From an uncultured Desulfovibrio sp. (GTDB taxonomy: Bacteria > Desulfobacterota > Desulfovibrionia > Desulfovibrionales > Desulfovibrionaceae): DNA of 12,835 nt. The stretch covers positions 1-12,835 of the forward strand of contig CAKTDV010000032.1 in assembly GCA_934546745.1 (NCBI GenBank), written 5' to 3'. Below, in pieces: positions 1 to 6,500 of the stretch. The translations under genes were made by a program, and so were the position numbers. Below the pieces are notes generated by a model. It did no database searches and was not told where the DNA came from. It worked only from the letters and a program-made list of their open reading frames with translations. How positions within the stretch are numbered: position 1 is the stretch's first letter; each line of letters starts with the position of its first letter.

Positions 1-73
<73 letters not shown>

Positions 74-120
74 CAGATGAACAACTATTTTCCGATGCAT
101 TAGGGAAAGCTATCGCTTGG

Positions 121-195
121 GCGGGAATAACTCAACGGTAGAGTGTCAGCTTCCCAAGCTGAAGGTTGCGGGTTCAAATCCCGTTTCCCGCTCCA
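121..195 (+). tRNA. tRNA-Gly (anticodon CCC)
   Basis: Complete 75-base cloverleaf. The acceptor GCGGGAA pairs with TTCCCGC, the anticodon stem TCAGC/GCTGA closes the loop TTCCCAA with anticodon CCC at 153-155, and the T loop is GTTCAAAT. CCA is encoded at the 3' end. It reads GGG codons and lies between two GCC-type tRNA-Gly genes. Its body matches them except in the anticodon arm and a few other positions, which points to local duplication and divergence. Confidence 0.96.
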
Positions 196-212
196 TCATA
201 ATGCCGCTTTTT

Positions 213-287
<75 letters not shown>

Positions 288-292
288 TATGC

Positions 293-332
293 AGCGTTGT
301 TTGCCAAGAGCAAACAACGCTTTTCTTTTTTG
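293..332 (+). terminator. Intrinsic terminator of the tRNA-Gly cluster
   Basis: A perfect 11-bp stem (293-303 with 311-321, AGCGTTGTTTG and its complement) with a 7-base loop is followed directly by a T-rich tract interrupted by a single C. It lies just behind the CCA of the third tRNA, so it ends the tRNA transcript. Confidence 0.93.
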
Positions 333-390
333 TGGATACCATCAGAACCTTTGGCAAAGCCCGTATCCGGGCACATCCCCGCGTTTTTTC

Positions 391-633
391 TCAGGAATGC
401 TTCTGACCGTTGCTGTCGCTGACGGCAACGCTGCGCAGCTCCTTGCCCGCAAGAGGAATGTACTGGACGCTCATGTCTCCTGCCCGCACTTCAAAGCCGG
501 GAGCATAGAGGGGGATGGAGAGCAACGGCGGACGGCTGCCATGAAGCAGCAGCGCGGCATGGGCAAGGGTGCAGAACAGCAGCAGAGCAAGAAAGGTCCG
601 GCACAGGATTCTTGGCATACGGAATTTTGACAT
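391..633 (-). CDS. Small exported protein of unknown function
   Basis: An 80-residue protein that I do not recognise. A basic start (MSKFRMPRILCR) is followed by a hydrophobic stretch (FLALLLFCTLAHA) ending in a plausible signal peptidase I site after AHA, around residue 26. That leaves a mature part of about 54 residues with no cysteine and no obvious domain. The start is supported by AAGGAG (641-646) 7 bases upstream of the ATG on the minus strand. The gene is divergent from the GlcG-like gene; the ~180 bp between them must hold both promoters. A weak hairpin (GCCCG/CGGGC, 359-371) lies downstream on this strand. The signal peptide and ribosome site make it likely to be real, but the short length keeps it uncertain. 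Confidence 0.6.
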   Translation of the reverse strand: MSKFRMPRILCRTFLALLLFCTLAHAALLLHGSRPPLLSIPLYAPGFEVRAGDMSVQYIPLAGKELRSVAVSDSNGQKHS

Positions 634-756
634 GGCCTATCTCCTTGATTTGTAGTATGCAAAAAATATGCCGCTGTTGCGTGCCCCTTCCTGAACCCTG
701 GTGGCCATCGCCGTCTTGCTCCTTTCGGGTCTTCAGGCTAACCTGAAAAAAGGAAT

Positions 757-773
757 ATCGCCGTTGTGGCGAT
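757..773 (+). promoter_or_regulatory. Hairpin in the leader of the GlcG-like gene
   Basis: ATCGCC, a 5-base spacer GTTGT and GGCGAT form a small 6-bp hairpin roughly 30 bases ahead of the ribosome binding site of the downstream gene. A second small inverted repeat, TCAGG-CTAA-CCTGA, lies just upstream at about 732-745. They could be a leader structure or a protein site. There is no direct evidence of function. Confidence 0.2.
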
Positions 774-816
774 GGTTTCTCCACGTAGCGCGGCTTCCGC
801 CGTAAAGGAGTTCTCC

Positions 817-1302
817 ATGCTGTCTCGCGCATTTCTTCTGTGTTGCGCCATGTTGTTTGTGGCATCCGCGGCACTGGCCGCCGATCCGAAAACGCATCTG
901 CCAGGGGATCTTTCCCTGCGGGAAGCGTTGACGGTGCAGAATGCGGCGTTGGAAAAGGCCAGGGCGCAGGGCGTCCCCATGAATATCGCCGTGGTGGATG
1001 CCGGCGGGCATCTGAAAACCTTTGTGCGGCAGGACGGCGCTTTTCTTGGCAGCATTGATATTTCCATCAAGAAGGCTGTCACGGCGCGCTATTTCAATAT
1101 GCCAACCTCGGCTCTCGGAGCCGCCGCGCAGCCGGGCAAGGAACTTTTTGGCATTGAGGCGACCAACGACGGACTCGTGATTTTTGGCGGCGGTGAGCTG
1201 CTGGTACGCAAGGGTGTCGTGGTGGGCGCTATTGGCGTGAGCGGCGGCAGCGTTGCCGAGGATACCAACGTGGCCAAAGCGGGGGCTTCGGCCCTCAGAT
1301 AG
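817..1302 (+). CDS. Periplasmic GlcG/HbpS-family (DUF336) protein, possible heme-binding
   Basis: 161 residues. The start at 817 is chosen because AAAGGAG lies 6 bases ahead and because it places a clean signal peptide (LSRAFLLCCAMLFVASAALA, cut before ADPKT) at the N-terminus. A longer in-frame start at 766 lacks both features. The mature part shows the GlcG/HbpS fold pattern: SLREALTVQNAALEKARAQG, MNIAVVDAGGHLKTFVRQDG, SIKKAVTARYF, and the glycine-rich end VVVGAIGVSGGS, followed by EDTNVAKAGASAL. The family (PF03928) includes the secreted heme-binding HbpS and the glc-operon protein GlcG. Its exact role is poorly known, so heme or small-molecule binding is only an inference. It appears monocistronic, with its own ribosome site and a palindrome behind it. 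Confidence 0.88.
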   Translation: MLSRAFLLCCAMLFVASAALAADPKTHLPGDLSLREALTVQNAALEKARAQGVPMNIAVVDAGGHLKTFVRQDGAFLGSIDISIKKAVTARYFNMPTSALGAAAQPGKELFGIEATNDGLVIFGGGELLVRKGVVVGAIGVSGGSVAEDTNVAKAGASALR

Positions 1303-1339
1303 ATGAGATTGCGGGCGATCTATTGACAGGGTGGTTTTC

Positions 1340-1369
1340 AGCGAGCCTGCCGGTACCGGCAGGCTCGCT
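1340..1369. terminator. Perfect 30-bp palindrome, probable transcription end
   Basis: The 15 bases AGCGAGCCTGCCGGT are followed immediately by their exact reverse complement. As RNA this gives a 13-bp GC-rich stem with a GTAC loop. It lies 37 bases behind the GlcG-like stop codon, as a terminator would, but no T tract follows on either strand. It could instead be a protein-binding palindrome or an RNA end stabiliser. Confidence 0.45.
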
Positions 1370-1499
1370 GTCGTATGGGCGATAGACCGTCATTTCCTTC
1401 TTGAGGAGAGCGCCGCCCCGCTGCTGGGCAAGCCGCGCACGGCCTTTATTCCGGACTGGCCGTGAGACGATCCCGATAGCGATTCAAGACAGACGTGAG

Positions 1500-1753
1500 C
1501 GCATTCCTTGTGTGTTTTTGCAAATGCCTTTACCCACTTCAAGACAGCAAAAAGCCTTGCTATAGTGCGTATTGCAAGCCCCAGCGTATACAGGGTTATG
1601 GGCATGGCTTTTTCTTGTGCGGGCCGGCCGCAGGAGCCAGACTGGTAAACCGCAAGGAACAAAATTTCTATTTATCTCTTTGTTTTTCTTGATTTTTTCA
1701 TTCTTGACGAATTCTATTGACTGGCATTTTGGGCATGGTGGTTTTTCATTCAT
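1500..1753 (-). pseudogene. Decayed IS1-like transposase fragment (InsA-type N-terminal part)
   Basis: On the minus strand a start at 1753 gives MNEKPPCPKCQSIEFVKNEK, the zinc-ribbon opening (CPKCQS..VKNGK) of IS1-type InsA-like proteins. The reading then moves to another frame, where QEKAMPITLYTLGL, AIRTIARLF and AVLKWVKAFAKTHKE match the helix-turn-helix part of the same family. The expected GVSHV between LF and AVLKW is missing, the second CxxC half of the zinc ribbon is broken, and the whole catalytic domain is absent. It is therefore a frameshifted, internally deleted relic, and no terminal inverted repeats are visible. It marks insertion-sequence activity next to the recombinase gene. 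The family call comes from motif recall, not from a search. Confidence 0.6.
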
Positions 1754-1912
1754 GCAATCTAAATGCACAAATCGTAGCAAATAAAATTAGTAACCAGTGG
1801 ATATCCTCCATATTTTCGCATGCAACATGTCCAAATAACATTATAGATGCAATCTCTTCGACAGCTGATAGGCTTGGGGAGTCCGCACAACCGTAACCTG
1901 GGAGGATTCCGT
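1754..1912. other. AT-rich intergenic stretch upstream of the recombinase
   Basis: About 160 bases between the IS relic and the recombinase start. It is AT-rich until about 1850 and then becomes GC-richer. An in-frame upstream ATG at 1847 exists but has no ribosome site. I see no terminal inverted repeat, tRNA end or clear promoter here. Together with 1370-1499, which holds only short unsupported reading frames, it makes up the gene-poor junction in front of the recombinase. Confidence 0.4.
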
Positions 1913-2878
1913 ATGTGCCGGTATAAGCACACAACGCCACACCGCCGCCACAAGCCGCGGGAAACAGCGCTTACGCTGGATGCCTTTGTCAGTCAGGTGT
2001 ATCTCCCCGCTGTCAAGGCAAGAAAACGAAGCTGGGAAATGGACATGCGGGTTGCCCGCCAGCACCTCTCCCCGTTTTTTGGGCATCGCGTCCTCGCCGA
2101 GATCGCCGCGTGGGAGGTGGAGGACTGGATCAACGGACTTCTGGATCGGGGCCTTGCGCCGTCGTCCTGCAACCGCTTTCTGGCCGTCTTCAAAAGCATA
2201 TGCGCTGTTGCGGAAAACAGGGGATTTTTACGGATCGGCGCTTCTCCCTGTGGTGGCGTTGCCGTGCTCAAAGTGCCTTCGCAACGGGAGCGCTGTCTTT
2301 TACGGGGCGAGGCACGAAGCCTTATGCGCCGCCTTGAGCAAAGCGGGCGCATTGAGGCCCTTGTCCTGCGCTTGCTGCTGCTTACCGGCGCGCGCAAGCG
2401 CGAAATACTCCACGCCCGCTGGGAAAACGTGCATCTTGAACAACGTCTGCTCACAGTGCCCTTGTCCAAGTCCGGCAAGGCGCGCCACATTGTCCTGTCC
2501 GATGCGGCCATTGCCGTCATAAGGGCTATCCCCCGGCGATCCGGCGCGTCCTGGCTTTTTCCCGGCCAGACCGCAAACAGGCCGCTTTCCGACATCTACC
2601 TTTTCTGGAACAAAGTGCGGCGGGAAATCGGGCTTGAGGATGTGCGCATTCACGATTTGCGGCACAGCTTCGCAAGTTTTCTCGTCAACGCCGGTCATTC
2701 CCTCTATGAGGTCCAGAAGATGCTGGGCCATGCCGATCCGCGCACCACCATGCGCTACGCGCATCTGGGGCGCGCCTCGCTGGTGATGGCGGCGGAAACG
2801 GTGGGCGGTATGTTCGAGGATCCCAACGCGCCTTCACCAACGGCAAAAAACGTCTCTTCACGAAAAAACACGGTGTGA
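1913..2878 (+). CDS. Tyrosine recombinase / phage-type integrase
   Basis: 321 residues. The ATG at 1913 is chosen because GGGAGGA precedes it by 6 bases. An earlier in-frame ATG at 1847 has no ribosome site and would add 22 residues of no obvious function. The N-terminal SAM-like core-binding domain (about residues 20-105, TLDAFVSQVYLPAVKARKRS onward) is followed by the catalytic domain. All catalytic positions are present: R161 (LTGARKREI), a Lys at 186 or 189 (SKSGKARH), H247 and R250 (IHDLRHSF), H273 (MLGHADP) and nucleophile Y282 (TTMRYAHL). It therefore looks active, cutting and rejoining DNA at att sites in integration or excision. No accompanying excisionase, phage gene or matching att repeat is visible, so its element may be a remnant or lie elsewhere. 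Confidence 0.95.
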   Translation: MCRYKHTTPHRRHKPRETALTLDAFVSQVYLPAVKARKRSWEMDMRVARQHLSPFFGHRVLAEIAAWEVEDWINGLLDRGLAPSSCNRFLAVFKSICAVAENRGFLRIGASPCGGVAVLKVPSQRERCLLRGEARSLMRRLEQSGRIEALVLRLLLLTGARKREILHARWENVHLEQRLLTVPLSKSGKARHIVLSDAAIAVIRAIPRRSGASWLFPGQTANRPLSDIYLFWNKVRREIGLEDVRIHDLRHSFASFLVNAGHSLYEVQKMLGHADPRTTMRYAHLGRASLVMAAETVGGMFEDPNAPSPTAKNVSSRKNTV

Positions 2879-3032
2879 TCCCTGCACATCTTCTCCACCA
2901 TTGCGAACAGGCGGGTTGCCGGGCGCGGCCCAGAGAAGGGGTCGCGTCCGCGATCCGCCGACTTACGTCGGAGCGCTGTTCGTGGGAAGTGCGCCGCACG
3001 CCGCGTCCCCCCGCTTGTAGGGCATGGGAAAA

Positions 3033-3061
3033 ATTCATCGTCAGATACACTGACGATGAAT
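3033..3061 (-). terminator. 12-bp hairpin with T tract on the minus strand; also operator-like
   Basis: ATTCATCGTCAG (3033-3044), loop ATACA, then the exact complement (3050-3061). On the minus strand the stem is followed by TTTTT, which would make a minus-strand terminator, yet no minus-strand gene runs into it. Its core GTCAGATACACTGAC (3040-3054) recurs in reverse orientation at 3206-3220, so a protein-binding role is at least as likely. Confidence 0.4.
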
Positions 3062-3130
3062 CCCCGTCAAGTGCCTGTGAAAACTTTTTTCAGGCAATCC
3101 ATTTACCAAAAAAGTCAGCATTCTCAAAAA

Positions 3131-3159
3131 TTATGACACATATCAATAAGATATAAAAT
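3131..3159 (+). promoter_or_regulatory. Possible promoter of the secretion operon
   Basis: TTATGA (3131-3136), a 17-base spacer and TAAAAT (3154-3159). The -10 matches the sigma-70 consensus at five of six bases and the -35 at only three. It lies in the AT-rich part of the only sizeable gap before the operon, with the operator-like repeat 3206-3220 about 40 bases past the expected start point. This is a weak pattern-based call. Confidence 0.3.
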
Positions 3160-3205
3160 CAAGATGTTGCGTAACCACACCGTAGGAATGCCGCTCATAA
3201 AAACC

Positions 3206-3220
3206 GTCAGTGTATCTGAC
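3206..3220. promoter_or_regulatory. Operator-like repeat GTCAGTGTATCTGAC
   Basis: This 15-mer is an interrupted palindrome (GTCAG-N5-CTGAC) and the exact reverse complement of 3040-3054. It lies 63 bases ahead of the first operon start codon. Two identical dyads flanking a possible promoter suggest binding of a dimeric regulator with DNA looping. The regulator is not in the window. Confidence 0.4.
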
Positions 3221-3283
3221 AAGAAAAAACAAATCAGTGGAACACGGAAAAATAACGCATTTTAGATACCAGATGGAGGGGGT

Positions 3284-3544
3284 ATGTCGGAATTGCCGGT
3301 TTTCGTGGATGGGGTACGTCAGATAAACTTTATCGGCGGAACAGTACGCATGGAACTTTTCTACAGTCAGCCCACCGAGTACGACGAGCAGAACCGTGAA
3401 AAGGCGGTCGCGTTGATTATGGCTCCGCAGGGTTTCCTTTCCATGTTCGACGCCATGCAGCAAACGGCGGATGCGCTGGTGAAACAAGGCGTTTTGCAAA
3501 AAGAAACCAACACCAACAACGCAACAGAGAAGGGAGAAGAATAA
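3284..3544 (+). CDS. Small cytoplasmic protein of unknown function, first gene of the secretion operon
   Basis: 86 residues, not recognised with confidence. No signal peptide, cysteine or membrane segment. The first half alternates hydrophobic residues like beta strands (LPVFVDGVRQINFIGG, VRMELFYSQ). Then comes KAVALIMAPQGFLSMFDAMQ, a strand followed by a helix that continues to about residue 70, and a polar tail (KETNTNNATEKGEE). The start is supported by GGAGG at 3275-3279, with short spacing. The stop overlaps the next start by one base (TAATG), so the two are translationally coupled. Position and predicted cytoplasmic location suggest an assistant of the large cargo (a chaperone or export aid) or a regulator. 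An immunity protein against the hydrolase is less likely because it would stay in the cytoplasm. Confidence 0.75.
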   Translation: MSELPVFVDGVRQINFIGGTVRMELFYSQPTEYDEQNREKAVALIMAPQGFLSMFDAMQQTADALVKQGVLQKETNTNNATEKGEE

Positions 3545-6500
3545 TGGCCATCACCAGATCTGATATCGTCAAGGCTGCGGAACAGTATGCTGCCACCGGG
3601 ACAGGAAATATATTTGGCCCCGCATACGGGCTCAGTAAAAATCTGGATTGGTGTGCCTCCTTTGTTTCCTATGTCTTTGATAAGCTTGACGGAAAAATAG
3701 ATAGCAATACTGGCGGGCTTATTAAATTAAGCCACCGTACGGATACCATAGAGGATTGGTTCAGAAACAATCGCAGTTTCAAAAGCGCACCAAGCCGTGT
3801 TGGAACATGGCGCTATGTAACACACTCAAGAGAAGTGCAACCAGGAGATATCATATTTTTCGATGCTTATAGCTATAACGAAAAAACTGGCCAATATATT
3901 TCTGGGGCGAATCAATCTTCTGAACATATCGGGATTGTGCAAAAAATAACAGATACAAAAGTCTATGTGATCGAGGGAAACAACACTCGTACTGGCAGCC
4001 CAGCAAGTTCCCGATATGTAACGACAACAAGTTACGACCTGAACGATTCCTGTATATTGGGATACGGGCTGCTGAATATCGCTGATTCAACGCCCCAGAT
4101 CAAGAAAGACAAATTCGAGGACAACAACAGCTTTGACAAGGCCTACCAGCTTCCCGCCACGGGCAACACCGCCACTGTCGGCACAATGAACCTGCATGAC
4201 AACAGCGACAAGGACTACTACAAGGTTGAGCTGACCGCCAAGGGCACCTACGAGAACAGCATAAGGTTTACGGATTTGTTCAGAAACAAAACCATGAAGG
4301 TGTATGATGCCAGCAAAAGGCTCATCGCCAGCATGAATTCAAAAGATTTCTCCAGATACGGATTTACCAGATACAGATTTACGGGATTGAATCTTGGTAC
4401 CTATTATATCTGTATCGAAGGCAAGGGCGGTACGGAAGGCGCGTACTCGCTCAACTGGGATGTGAGCCCCAAGATGAAGGCTGACCGCTACGAATCCAAC
4501 AACACCAGATACACAGCCACCGCCCTTTCCGGCACCAGCGGTACCCTGAGCAATCTCACGCTGCACACAGGTTCGGATGAGGACTGGTTCAAGTTCACCC
4601 TGAATGGAACCGGATCAAGCCAAAACAAAATAGCGCTCACCAACTACTCTGCCGGGGAATATATGGAAATTTACAATTCTTCCGGGCAGAGAGTCAGGGC
4701 CTTTGGGCGCAGCCACACCCTCTCCGGCCTGACAGCCGGAACCTATTACGCCAAAGTCTATAGCAAACTGCAGGGAATGCTCTCAGGCGGCTACGGACTC
4801 ACATGGAATACCGCCACGAAGAGCAACAGCGGATCGGGCACAACTTCCGTGAGGGGCGATCGCTACGAATCCAACGATTCCCGAAGCACAGCCACCGCCC
4901 TTTCCGGCAACATCGGCAGCCTTGCCGCCACCATCCACACTGGCAGCGATCAGGACTGGTTCAAGTTCACGCTAAGCGGCGTAGGCACCTCGACAAACAA
5001 GGTGGAGCTCACAAAGACAGCGTCAAATTCACAGCGCATTGTGCTGTATGATGCCAATGGCAAGCAGCTTGGCTCTTCATTGCTCAAGTCTCTCTCGCTT
5101 GCCGGTCGCCCGGCGGGCACCTATTATGCCAAGGTGTACGATACCGTCAAACAGGCTTCCGGCGACTACACGCTCGCATGGAATACCACCACGAGGAGCA
5201 ACAGCGGTTCCGGCACCTCCTCAAGCCTGAAGGCCGACCGTTACGAATCCAACAACACCAGATACACGGCGACCGCCCTTTCCGGCACCAGCGGCAGCCT
5301 TGCCGCCAATATTCATACCGGTACCGATCAGGACTGGTTCAAGTTCACTCTGAACGGTACCGGCGCGACTGACAGCAAGATTTCCCTCAGCAAGTCCGCT
5401 GGCGGCCAGAGGATCGAACTCTACAATGCCTCGGGAACAAAAGTCCGGAGCATGTCCAAAAACATTTCCCTCTCCGGCCTCTCCGCTGGCACGTACTACG
5501 CCAAGGTCTACGACTCCGTCAAACAGGCTTCCGGCGACTACACGCTCGCATGGAACACCGCCACAAAGAGCAACAGCGGTTCCGGCACGTCCTCAAGCCT
5601 GAAGCCTGACCGCTACGAATCCAACAACACCAGATACACGGCGACCGCCCTTTCTGGCACCAGCGGCAGCCTTTCCGCCAATATCCACACTACCAACGAT
5701 GAGGACTGGTTCAAGTTCACTCTGAATGGTACCGGTACCTCTGCAAACAAGGTGGAACTCACAAAGAGAAGCATGACGACGCAATGTGTTGCGCTGTATG
5801 ATGCCAATGGCAATCAACTTGGCACAAAATTTCAAAGTTCTTTCTCTCTCGCCGGCCGCCCGGCGGGCACCTATTACGCCAAGGTATTTGATCTCGTCGG
5901 CTTTCCTTCCAGCGATTACACGCTCGCATGGAATACGGCCACAAAGAGCAACAGCGGTTCCGGCACGTCCTCAAACCTGAAGCCCGACCGTTACGAATAC
6001 AACAATACCAGATACTCGGCGACCGCCCTTTCCGGCACCAGCGGCAGCCTTGCCGCCAATATTCATACCGGTACCGATCAGGACTGGTTCAAGTTCACTC
6101 TGAACGGTACCGGCGCGACTGACAGCAAGATTTCCCTCAGCAAGTCCGCTGGCGGCCAGAGGATCGAACTCTACAATGCCTCGGGAACAAAAGTCCGGAG
6201 CATGTCCAAAAACATTTCCCTCTCCGGCCTCTCCGCTGGCACGTACTACGCCAAGGTCTACGACTCCGTCAAACAGGCTTCCGGCGACTACACGCTCGCA
6301 TGGAACACCGCCACAAAGAGCAACAGCGGTTCCGGCACGTCCTCAAGCCTGAAGCCTGACCGCTACGAATCCAACAACACCAGATACACGGCGACCGCCC
6401 TTTCCGGCACCAGCGGCAGACTGAGCAATCTCAATCTGCATACAGGTTCGGATGAAGACTGGTTCAAATTTACCCTGAGCGATACCGGCACATCGGCAAA

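Larger units (their letters stand above)
2879..3283. other. 405-bp non-coding control region between recombinase and secretion operon
   Basis: The first ~130 bases are GC-rich and hold one small hairpin (CCGAC-TTAC-GTCGG, 2958-2971) but no T tract that would clearly end the recombinase transcript. From about 3030 the composition turns AT-rich, matching the start of the large gene downstream. This part contains the 12-bp hairpin at 3033-3061, an imperfect hairpin at 3072-3096 (TGCCTG/CAGGCA arms with an A/T-paired inner stem), a possible promoter at 3131-3159 and the second operator-like repeat at 3206-3220. The last ~60 bases form the leader of the operon. Confidence 0.6.

Noticed and set aside
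1371..1465. Short plus-strand frame ending in LLGKPRTAFIPDWP, possible 3' relic of a gene
   Set aside because: It has no start or upstream coding continuation across the palindrome and no recognised family. It could be a gene remnant, but the evidence is too thin to annotate.
2875..3156. 93-residue frame with a GTG start overlapping the recombinase stop
   Set aside because: There is no ribosome site. Its composition changes midway, it runs through the hairpins at 3033-3061 and 3072-3096, and it resembles no protein.
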